Assembly: GCA_946405475.1 (NCBI GenBank)
Contig: CAMJHI010000110.1
Location: 1-7,344, forward strand
DNA from: an uncultured Clostridia bacterium
GTDB taxonomy: Bacteria; Bacillota; Clostridia; Oscillospirales; Acutalibacteraceae
DNA: 7,344 bases
Direction: 5' to 3'
Under the pieces are notes generated by a model, which made no database searches, was not told where the DNA came from, and was given only the letters and a program-made list of their open reading frames with translations. Positions 1 through 5,096 of this stretch are shown piece by piece (within the stretch, counting starts at the first letter, position 1; each line of letters begins with the position of its first letter). Made by a program: the position numbers and the translations under genes.

Positions 1-569
1 CGGAACATCACGGCGGCGTCGTTTTCGCAGCAGATGGCGGAAACGCTCCGCGTGCCAGCCGCCGCGTTGAAGCTCTGCCAGTTGCGCCCTTCGTAATGCG
101 GCACGTTGCAGTAGGGGAGCAGCCCGAGGCATTCCACAAACATGAATTCGCCCTCAGGGCCGCAGTCGTCATAGCCCTCCTGAAACCAGCACATGCTGCC
201 CGACGACGCGCCGAACAATATTTTGCCGTCAGCGTAAGCTTCTTTCAGATATTTCACGGTGTTGGTCTTCTTCCATTTTTGCATCACATATTTCAGGTTG
301 CCGCCCGGCACGTGGATGATATCCGCTCGCCGGATCATGGCGGCGATCATTTCCTCGGTGATATAAGGGTGCGTCACGCACAGCACGTCCACGTCGCAGT
401 CCAGCCGCGAAAACAGCGAAATGATCGAGGTGTCGGGGTCGTCGTAGCGCGTGGTGGGGATGTGCAGCACGTTCGGCTGCTCTTTGCCGGAAAGCTGAAT
501 GATCTGCCGCGCCAGCGCCAGCTGATCCTGCCCGCCGAAGCCGCCGCCAATGCCGATGATGGTTCCCAT
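1..569 (-). CDS. Peptidase E-like (family S51) serine peptidase, 3' end cut by window edge
   Basis: 189 codons are visible from the ATG at 569; the C-terminus lies beyond position 1. The start is set by AAGGAG at 577-582, seven bases upstream. The protein shows the class I glutamine-amidotransferase-like fold of family S51: a glycine-rich N-terminus (MGTIIGIGGGFGG), the PGGNLKYVMQKW segment near residues 88-99, the nucleophile elbow GASSGSMCWF at 120-129 with Ser122 as likely nucleophile, and PHYEGR with His158 as likely catalytic histidine. Known S51 enzymes include Salmonella peptidase E (an Asp-Xaa dipeptidase), the Bacillus YgaJ group and cyanophycinases. This one resembles the YgaJ group, judged by the CWF after the elbow. 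A cytosolic dipeptidase role is inferred; the substrate is not shown. The elbow has Ser123 where Ala is usual (GxSAG). The gene stands alone and is divergent from the DUF4474 gene. Confidence 0.85.
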   Translation of the reverse strand, partial: MGTIIGIGGGFGGQDQLALARQIIQLSGKEQPNVLHIPTTRYDDPDTSIISLFSRLDCDVDVLCVTHPYITEEMIAAMIRRADIIHVPGGNLKYVMQKWKKTNTVKYLKEAYADGKILFGASSGSMCWFQEGYDDCGPEGEFMFVECLGLLPYCNVPHYEGRNWQSFNAAAGTRSVSAICCENDAAVMF

Positions 570-597
570 GGTGATTCTCCTTCGCTCGTTTTTTGCC

Positions 598-626
598 ATT
601 ATATCACAGCTTCTGTCGAAAGACAA
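598..626 (-). promoter_or_regulatory. Promoter of the S51 peptidase gene
   Basis: On the minus strand, TTGTCT (626-621) and a perfect TATAAT (603-598) are separated by 17 bases. TG sits one base before the -10, giving an extended -10 (TGATATAAT). The start would be near 590, leaving a leader of about 20 nt with the AAGGAG site. Confidence 0.7.
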
Positions 627-647
627 CGCCGACAAAGCCGCATTTTG

Positions 648-676
648 TTGACAATTCTGTCATAGTGTGTTAAAGT
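648..676 (+). promoter_or_regulatory. Promoter of the DUF4474 gene
   Basis: TTGACA (648-653) and TAAAGT (671-676) are separated by 17 bases. TG at 668-669 adds an extended -10. The promoter lies back to back with the minus-strand promoter at 598-626; the two -35 boxes are about 21 bp apart, so one regulator bound between them could affect both genes. Confidence 0.65.
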
Positions 677-706
677 ATCAACAATTTGAATTTTGGCGGT
701 GACTTC

Positions 707-1849
707 ATGAAAAAGCTTCTCCTGCTTTGCGTCTCGCTCTTTGTGCTGATGGCGGCGTTCTGCTTTCAGGCTTCTGCAAGGGATCTGATCCGCGACATCG
801 TCCCGTTCGACGAGTTGCCGAGCGGCGAACGCATTGACTATAAAATTTTGCAGGAAAAGGTCGACAAGGTGTACGACGCGCTGGGCGTCAAAACCTTTGA
901 CCTGCGCTTTACCGGTGAATTTGAAGAGATCAAGAACAAGGTCTATGAGGATTCCAATTTTGACGTCGATCTGTTCATCGGCAACATCCCCGACGTGTTC
1001 GCAGTGAAGCGTGACGTTCAGGATGCGCTGGGCATCGACCACAACGCTTCCAAAGAGCGGCTGTTTGAGCTGGCTGAGGTGATCCGAGCCACCGGCAACC
1101 CGACGCTGGCGACCGTCACCCGCTTCATCGGGTTGCTTTCCGCCAGCCCCACCAGCATGCAGATCACCGTGGACAGCGACGACCCGAGCACGGTGCGTCC
1201 CATTCAGGCGCGGTATGAATTTGCCGACGGCACGAAATACACCGCGGAATTCGGCAGCTACTACGATAAAGAGCAGCATCTGATGTACAGCGAAAAAGAC
1301 AACGGCGTCATCGGCATCGGCTACAACCTCGACACCGCCAACAGCACGCTCATCACCCCGCGCAATGTGTGGATGCGGAATTTCGGCTTCTGCCGGGCTT
1401 ACGACGTGGCGGCGAACTACCTGCTGCCGACCTGTTACGATTACGACACGGTCCGTCTGTTTTATGAATATGACGGGCAGGACCGCATGCTGCAGATGTG
1501 GAAGGGCACCTATTTTATCACCACCGGCGCGGAGGTCGGCCTTTACGACAAGCCCAAGACCCGCCTGATCCGGTTCTATGACTGCGCGAGCGACGATGAA
1601 ATGCTGGATATGGAGCTGGTCGTTACGGCCGACGGCAGGGATATCGTCAACACGCCCATGCAGAAGCATTGGTGGATCAACGGCTTCGCGCTGTCCAAAA
1701 AGTATTATACGCCCGATGAAATGCTCCTGCGCTGCACGGTCGTGTGCAAGGACGAAGCGATGCGGGACGCCATCGTGGAGCAGCTCGAAAAGAACACCGA
1801 CGTGCTGACCTACACGGTGGACGGGCTTTCGATCACCTTCACTTGGTAA
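707..1849 (+). CDS. Secreted DUF4474-domain protein of unknown function
   Basis: 380 residues from the ATG at 707. A TTG at 686 would add seven residues in front of the basic MKK start of the signal peptide, and it lies only about ten bases after the -10 box, so ATG 707 is preferred; the RBS is weak (GGCGGTGA, 695-702). Residues 1-24 form a signal peptide: KK, a Leu/Val/Phe core, and ASA followed by Arg25. There is no lipobox and no later membrane segment, so the protein is probably released. The N-terminal half (25-200) is a charged region I do not recognise. The C-terminal half (about 205-370) resembles DUF4474 of Clostridia, with a Phe-Gly-Phe-Cys-Arg-x-Tyr-Asp stretch near 226-233, the tyrosine/aspartate-rich YDTVRLFYEYDG, and MWKGTYFITTGAEVGLYD at 264-281. 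No catalytic residues can be assigned. The gene is monocistronic, between its own promoter and a terminator. Confidence 0.8.
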   Translation: MKKLLLLCVSLFVLMAAFCFQASARDLIRDIVPFDELPSGERIDYKILQEKVDKVYDALGVKTFDLRFTGEFEEIKNKVYEDSNFDVDLFIGNIPDVFAVKRDVQDALGIDHNASKERLFELAEVIRATGNPTLATVTRFIGLLSASPTSMQITVDSDDPSTVRPIQARYEFADGTKYTAEFGSYYDKEQHLMYSEKDNGVIGIGYNLDTANSTLITPRNVWMRNFGFCRAYDVAANYLLPTCYDYDTVRLFYEYDGQDRMLQMWKGTYFITTGAEVGLYDKPKTRLIRFYDCASDDEMLDMELVVTADGRDIVNTPMQKHWWINGFALSKKYYTPDEMLLRCTVVCKDEAMRDAIVEQLEKNTDVLTYTVDGLSITFTW

Positions 1850-1854
1850 ATCAC

Positions 1855-1888
1855 AAAAAAGACGGACGCCGCGGCGTCCGTCTTTTTT
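1855..1888. terminator. Bidirectional intrinsic terminator between convergent genes
   Basis: This is a perfect 34-bp inverted repeat: six A, the arm GACGGACGCC, its complement GGCGTCCGTC with two bases between, then six T. In RNA it folds as an 8-bp or longer GC-rich stem with a T-tract on either strand. It lies five bases after the DUF4474 stop codon and shares two bases with the trmK stop codon, so it can end both transcripts. Confidence 0.92.
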
Positions 1889-2567
1889 AATGTTCCGTTG
1901 TGACCTGATGCAGCTTTTTGGCAACCTGCCGCAGCCGGTCGGCTCGCTTTTGATCGGTCGCGCCGATGGCGGCCGCTTCGCGCAGGCATCGTTCCGCCAG
2001 ACGGCGCAGATAAAGCGCCGCCAGCCGGTCGGAGCTGTGCGGCAGCTCGCCGTAATACTCGTAAAACTCGTCGAATCGCTGGGTCTCGTTGGTGTGGATA
2101 CAGCTCATGAAGCAGTACAGCTTGCCGTCGTCCTCACAAACGCTTTCACGCAAAATGCGGTAGCCGTTGGCCATTAAGTAGGCGCGCAAAACTTCCGCGT
2201 GGGTCATCGGCTGCAAAACAAGGTGCTTGTCGCCGCGTTTGAGCCAAGGCGTTTTGTCGAGGATCTCCGCAATGAGGATGCCGCCCATGCCCGTGATGAC
2301 GATATCCTGCGCTTCGTCGGCGCGGTAGCCGGTCAGCCCGTCGGACAGGCGCAGCTCGATCCGGTCGCCGAAACCCGCCGCCTCCACGTTGGCACGCGCG
2401 TTTTCAAGCGGCCCCGTGCGCAGGTCGGAGGCGATCACCCGGCGGCAAATGTTGTGCGCGATCAGGTAGATCGGCAAATAGGCGTGGTCGGTGCCGATGT
2501 CGGCGATCGTGTCAACCTTTCGCACCAGCGCGGCGGCCTCTTTGAGCCGCGGCGATAACCGTTTCAT
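1887..2567 (-). CDS. trmK: tRNA (adenine(22)-N1)-methyltransferase TrmK
   Basis: 226 residues, the normal length for the Bacillus YqfN/TrmK family (COG2384). The enzyme uses S-adenosylmethionine to methylate N1 of A22 in the D-arm of bacterial tRNAs, in the cytosol. The Rossmann-like SAM fold is clear: DIGTDHAYLP at 23-32 (motif I), ASD at 46-48 (second strand acidic residue), SDGL at 75-78, the family hallmark ITGMGG at 91-96, and LQP at 118-120. The C-terminal 60 residues are rich in Arg, Leu and Ala and fit the helical, coiled-coil C-domain of TrmK. The gene is last in a three-gene operon and starts three bases after the stop of the DUF1858 gene. It has no clear Shine-Dalgarno of its own, so translational coupling is likely. 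In many Bacillota trmK sits near rpoD/dnaG or a NIF3-like gene; neither is visible here. Confidence 0.93.
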   Translation of the reverse strand: MKRLSPRLKEAAALVRKVDTIADIGTDHAYLPIYLIAHNICRRVIASDLRTGPLENARANVEAAGFGDRIELRLSDGLTGYRADEAQDIVITGMGGILIAEILDKTPWLKRGDKHLVLQPMTHAEVLRAYLMANGYRILRESVCEDDGKLYCFMSCIHTNETQRFDEFYEYYGELPHSSDRLAALYLRRLAERCLREAAAIGATDQKRADRLRQVAKKLHQVTTEH

Positions 2568-2570
2568 TGC

Positions 2571-2771
2571 TTATTTGGCGAGGAACGCGTTGATTTTGGC
2601 AACCAGCTCGTCCGCGTCAACGCCGTGCACCATGCAGGCCTGCTCCACGCTTTCACCTCTTGCGGAGGGGCAGCCCAGGCAGTGCATGCCCATTTCCAGA
2701 AAGAACGGCGCAACCTCGCGGTTGGCGTCGAGGATCTCACCGACGGTCATGGTTTTTTCGATCTTAGTCAT
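2571..2771 (-). CDS. DUF1858 CxxC mini-protein (hybrid-cluster-associated redox disulfide type)
   Basis: 66 residues, close to the usual size of stand-alone DUF1858 domains (TIGR03980-like). The protein opens with the typical KTMTVGEILDANREVAPFF segment, in which a helix precedes a conserved Met-Gly-Met-His-Cys-Leu-Gly-Cys motif. Cys31 and Cys34 form the CxxC pair, followed by PSARGESVEQAC with a third cysteine at 46, and then a helical VDADELVAKINAFL tail. The related N-terminal domain of ScdA/RIC iron-sulfur repair proteins suggests a thiol redox or metal-binding role in the cytosol; the partner and reaction are unknown. The RBS is AAAGGAAG (2779-2786), seven bases before the ATG. The gene is 22 nt downstream of the lipoprotein gene and three bases upstream of trmK, all on the minus strand and without a terminator between them. 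Confidence 0.88.
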   Translation of the reverse strand: MTKIEKTMTVGEILDANREVAPFFLEMGMHCLGCPSARGESVEQACMVHGVDADELVAKINAFLAK

Positions 2772-2793
2772 AGTATAGCTTCCTTTCTGTTTC

Positions 2794-3717
2794 TTAATAT
2801 TTTAAATTGGAAAAATAGTTTTCGTTGACCAGAACGCAGGTGCCCTTGAAGGGGCCGAAGATCAGTTCGGCGTCGGCGGTCACCAGCACGTCGCAGTGCT
2901 GATGCAGCGACTTGATGTGTTTGGTCTCGGGGTCATATTCCAGGTCGGAGTAGGAGCCGTAATACTTCAGGCTGTAGTCGGCCGATTTGGTGATGGCGGT
3001 GACGATCTTGCTGTTGAGCGCCTCGTCGATCTCCTTTTTTGAAGCGGGGCCGAACATCGCGCCGTGGTAGCTGGGCGCCTTGGCCGCGCCGAAGGGGGTG
3101 GGTTCGGGGTTCAGCTCCGGCTTGAGCGTGATGACGATGCGGATGTTGCCGTTGGGCAGCTTTTCACATTTGGCCGATTGAATGCCGCTCGTGTCGGTGA
3201 GCAGGCAGCCCTTTTTGTTGCCGTAGATCGGGAACGCCGAGCCGTCGTTGCCCTTTGGGTAGACCTCGGGGTTCTTTTCGGCTTTTTCCTTGCTGGTCAT
3301 GAAGTTGGCGGCGATGTTGATCACCGTGTTGTTGGAAAAGTTGCGCTTTTCTTTGGGCAGGGATTGATACCGCACGCGCTGGAATCCGGCCTTCACGGTT
3401 TTGGCGTAGGTCATCACGTCGGTATAAGCGGCGAGGATCTCCGCCGTTGTTTTCGGCAGGGCGTCTTCCTCGGCGGCCGAGGTCTCTTCGGCTTCGGCGC
3501 TCGTCTCCTCGGTTGAGGCTTCCTCGCTCGTTTCTTTCTCAGCGGAGGTCTCTTCAACGGACTCGCTTTCGGTCATCAGTTCGGTTGAATCGGTTACCGC
3601 CGCCGTGCTTTGTGCGGGCGCGTCGGTCACGGTTTCGGTTTCGTCGTTTTTGCCGCCGCAGGCCGACAGGCTCAGCAGCAGCGCTGCAGCCGTGAGCAGC
3701 GCGAGCATCTTTTTCAT
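2794..3717 (-). CDS. Putative surface lipoprotein with Ser/Thr/Glu-rich tether, unknown domain
   Basis: 307 residues from the ATG at 3717. AAAGGAG at 3727-3733 with nine-base spacing sets this start; a longer reading frame begins at 3774, inside the -35 box, and is not used. MKKMLALLTAAALLLSLSAC is a lipoprotein signal peptide with lipobox LSAC and Cys20 as the lipidated residue. Residues 22-87 are low complexity, with repeated ETSAE/EETS units, and fit a flexible spacer from the membrane to the outer domain. Residues 88-307 look globular. They contain four cysteines (171, 184, 275, 294), a central segment with GNGSAFPIYG-like character, alternating hydrophobic strands (IRIVITL, CDVLVT, LIFGPF) and the C-terminus NENYFSNLKY. 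I do not recognise the domain. Uptake, sensing or cell-surface binding are all possible. It is first in the operon with the DUF1858 gene and trmK, which gives no obvious functional link. Confidence 0.85.
   Translation of the reverse strand: MKKMLALLTAAALLLSLSACGGKNDETETVTDAPAQSTAAVTDSTELMTESESVEETSAEKETSEEASTEETSAEAEETSAAEEDALPKTTAEILAAYTDVMTYAKTVKAGFQRVRYQSLPKEKRNFSNNTVINIAANFMTSKEKAEKNPEVYPKGNDGSAFPIYGNKKGCLLTDTSGIQSAKCEKLPNGNIRIVITLKPELNPEPTPFGAAKAPSYHGAMFGPASKKEIDEALNSKIVTAITKSADYSLKYYGSYSDLEYDPETKHIKSLHQHCDVLVTADAELIFGPFKGTCVLVNENYFSNLKY
3463..3558 (-). repeat. Low-complexity coding repeat (ETSAE-like units)
   Basis: Codons 54-85 of the lipoprotein gene encode degenerate units of Glu, Thr, Ser and Ala (EETSAEKETSEEASTEETSA and onward). 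The plus strand shows the matching repeats of ctcttcggc/ctcgtctcctcgg type. Such tethers often change in unit number between strains. Confidence 0.6.
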
Positions 3718-3745
3718 AGGTCTCGTCTCCTTTACTGTTAACGAT

Positions 3746-3774
3746 ATTTTACAACAGCGGGGGAGAGGTGTCAA
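3746..3774 (-). promoter_or_regulatory. Promoter of the lipoprotein-DUF1858-trmK operon
   Basis: On the minus strand, a perfect TTGACA (3774-3769) and TAAAAT (3751-3746) are separated by 17 bases. The start would be near 3739, giving a short leader before AAAGGAG. The ten bases CAAGTGGTAT (3772-3781, plus strand), overlapping the -35, also occur inside the operator at 4199-4214. Confidence 0.8.
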
Positions 3775-3860
3775 GTGGTATCTGACGCGTCGGGTTGACT
3801 TCTCTTCTCAATGGCTGTTGTCGTGAATCATAACGGTTTTGTTAAATTTTTGCGATTATC

Positions 3861-3889
3861 TTGACTTTGCGCTGTCGTTACGGTATACT
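3861..3889 (+). promoter_or_regulatory. Promoter of the small cysteine-tail protein gene
   Basis: TTGACT (3861-3866) and TATACT (3884-3889) are separated by 17 bases. It is followed by a GGGAGG ribosome binding site at 3909-3914, nine bases before the ATG at 3924. Both elements are close to consensus, so strong expression is expected. Confidence 0.8.
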
Positions 3890-3923
3890 GAAACCACAAA
3901 ATTGAAATGGGAGGATTCTATCC

Positions 3924-4091
3924 ATGGATTGCATTAAAAAGATTTTCAAAATCATCGGCATTCTTGCCGCCATCGCCGGCGTGATCGCGGGTGTTTGCCT
4001 TGTTGTTAAAAAGATCAAAGAAAAGAAAGACGCTGGCGAAAACGAAGAAGAATGCTACGTTTCCTGCTCCTGCTGCGAAGAACAGGCGTAA
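3924..4091 (+). CDS. 55-residue single-pass membrane protein with cysteine-rich acidic tail
   Basis: The ATG at 3924 reads through 55 codons to TAA at 4089. The order is: a short basic N-terminus (MDCIKKIFK), a hydrophobic helix at about residues 9-28 (IIGILAAIAGVIAGVCLVV), a strongly basic stop-transfer stretch (KKIKEKK, 29-35), an acidic linker (GENEEE), and the tail CYVSCSCCEEQA with four cysteines within eight residues. Two more cysteines are at 3 and 25. The gene has its own near-consensus promoter, a strong RBS and a strong terminator, so it is a real transcription unit despite its size. The positive residues lie on both sides of the helix, so topology is uncertain; KKIKEKK after the helix favours a cytoplasmic tail. 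Small helix-plus-Cys-tail proteins occur in related Clostridia, but I know no function. Metal or cluster binding, redox sensing or a thioether/lipid anchor are possible. Confidence 0.85.
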   Translation: MDCIKKIFKIIGILAAIAGVIAGVCLVVKKIKEKKDAGENEEECYVSCSCCEEQA

Positions 4092-4106
4092 CCTTGCACA
4101 CCTCAG

Positions 4107-4138
4107 GCAGACGGTCACCGACCGTCTGCTTTTCTTTT
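4107..4138 (+). terminator. Intrinsic terminator after the small membrane protein gene
   Basis: GCAGACGGTC (4107-4116), a three-base loop, and the complement GACCGTCTGC (4120-4129) form a perfect 10-bp stem. It is followed by TTTTCTTTT (4130-4138) and begins 15 bases after the stop codon. Confidence 0.92.
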
Positions 4139-4193
4139 GTTATTTTGTATAAAAAAGACCTGCTTTTTTTGTCACGCCATTCACAAATATCGG

Positions 4194-4222
4194 TTGAAAT
4201 ACCACAAGTGGTATGTTAAAAT
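4194..4222 (+). promoter_or_regulatory. Promoter of the sugar isomerase/oxidoreductase operon
   Basis: TTGAAA (4194-4199) and TAAAAT (4217-4222) are separated by 17 bases, with TG at 4214-4215 giving an extended -10. The start would be near 4229. AAGGAG at 4237-4242 lies eight bases before the ATG at 4251. Confidence 0.8.
4199..4214. promoter_or_regulatory. Inverted-repeat operator inside the promoter spacer
   Basis: ATACCAC-AA-GTGGTAT is a perfect 7+7 inverted repeat with a 2-bp centre. It begins on the last base of the -35 and ends two bases before the -10, so a bound protein would block RNA polymerase. This placement is typical of a repressor operator. The regulator family cannot be named from the site; no regulator gene lies in the window. 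Confidence 0.7.
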
Positions 4223-4250
4223 TAGACAAGTACTATAAGGAGTTGATGAT

Positions 4251-5072
4251 ATGAGCTTACCCGTAGCGCTTCAGCTTTATACCGTCCGTGACGAAATGGA
4301 AGCTGATTTCGCAGGCACGCTGAAAAAAGTGAAGGAATTCGGCTATGACGGCGTTGAATTTGCCGGTCTGTTCGGCAAAACGGCCGCCGAGGTCAAGGCT
4401 CTTTGCGAGCAGTTCGGTCTGGTTCCGGTTTCCGCTCACGTTCCGCTGGATGACATGGTCGCCGACCCCGACGGCGTGCTTTCGGTCTATGCCGAGATCG
4501 GCTGCCGTTACGTCGCCGTGCCTTATCTGACCGAAGACCGCCGTCCCGGCACCGACGGCTGGGCGAAGACCATCGCCGATATTCGCCTGGTGTGCGAAAA
4601 GGCCAAGGCGCTGGGCATGACCATGCTGTATCATAACCACGATTTTGAGTTCGTCAAAATCGACGGCAAATATGCCCTCGATATTCTCTACGATACCGTT
4701 CCCGCCGATCTGCTTCAGACCGAGCTTGACACCTGCTGGGTCAACGTCGGCGGCGAGGATCCGGCGGCTTACCTCAAAAAATACGCCGGCCGCGCGCCCG
4801 TCGTCCACCTGAAGGACTTCATCAAAAAGGGTCAGGGCGGCAAGCTGTATGAGCTCATCGGCATCGAAGACGACGGCGAATCCGCCGAAGAAGAAGCGTT
4901 CAGCTTCGCGCCCGTGGGCAGCGGCATGCAGGATATGCCCGCCATCCTCAAAGCGTCGGAAGAAGCCGGCGCCGCGTGGGTGGTCGTGGAGCAGGATCGT
5001 CCCCGCGGAAAGCAGACCCCGATGGAATCCGCCAAACTCAGCCGTGACTATTTAACCACGCAAGGTTGGTAA
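4251..5072 (+). CDS. Sugar phosphate isomerase/epimerase-like TIM-barrel protein (COG1082)
   Basis: 273 residues, the normal length for this AP-endonuclease-2/xylose-isomerase-like family. Family landmarks in order: ALQLYTVRDEM at 6-16, GYDGVEFAG at 31-39, SAHVPL at 61-66, YHNHDFEF at 127-134, ELDTCWVNVGG at 158-168, VHLKDF at 185-190, VGSG at 222-225 and VVVEQD at 244-249. Asp160, His186, Glu247 and one acidic residue near Glu133 are the likely divalent-metal ligands. Family members isomerise, epimerise, dehydrate or cleave sugars and keto-sugars through an enediolate; examples are IolE, IolI and the DgpC/CarC deglycosidase subunits. The protein is cytosolic, with no signal peptide. It is first in its operon, behind an operator-bearing promoter, with a Gfo/Idh/MocA oxidoreductase 24 nt downstream, which favours work on an oxidised sugar. 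The exact reaction is not determined. Confidence 0.9.
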   Translation: MSLPVALQLYTVRDEMEADFAGTLKKVKEFGYDGVEFAGLFGKTAAEVKALCEQFGLVPVSAHVPLDDMVADPDGVLSVYAEIGCRYVAVPYLTEDRRPGTDGWAKTIADIRLVCEKAKALGMTMLYHNHDFEFVKIDGKYALDILYDTVPADLLQTELDTCWVNVGGEDPAAYLKKYAGRAPVVHLKDFIKKGQGGKLYELIGIEDDGESAEEEAFSFAPVGSGMQDMPAILKASEEAGAAWVVVEQDRPRGKQTPMESAKLSRDYLTTQGW

Positions 5073-5096
5073 AAATAACAGAAAGAAGGTTTTTCC

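Noticed and set aside
96..665. Open frame of 189 codons on the plus strand
   Set aside because: It is opposite the S51 peptidase and crosses its promoter; no RBS or domain.
686..706. Upstream TTG start for the DUF4474 gene
   Set aside because: It would put seven residues before a standard signal peptide and sits about ten bases after the -10 box, at or next to the expected transcription start.
599..1924. Long open frame of 441 codons on the minus strand
   Set aside because: It lies opposite the DUF4474 gene and across the terminator and promoter. Its product is His/Val/Arg-rich with no domain, which is what the complement of GC3-rich codons gives.
2772..2777. TATACT on the minus strand just before the DUF1858 ATG
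   Set aside because: There is no -35 at 16-18 bases upstream, and a start here would lose the AAAGGAAG site; operon transcription explains the gene better.
3463..3558. Short repeats considered as a CRISPR or intergenic array
   Set aside because: They are in frame, lie inside the lipoprotein gene, have no spacers of even length and encode a degenerate Glu/Thr/Ser tether.
3718..3774. Upstream extension of the lipoprotein gene
   Set aside because: It would start inside the -35 element and place 19 odd residues before a complete lipoprotein signal peptide; a strong RBS precedes the ATG at 3717.
4151..4170. AAAAAAG/CTTTTTT hairpin
   Set aside because: The stem is almost all A-T with one G-C pair, too weak to be called a terminator; the strong one is at 4107-4138.
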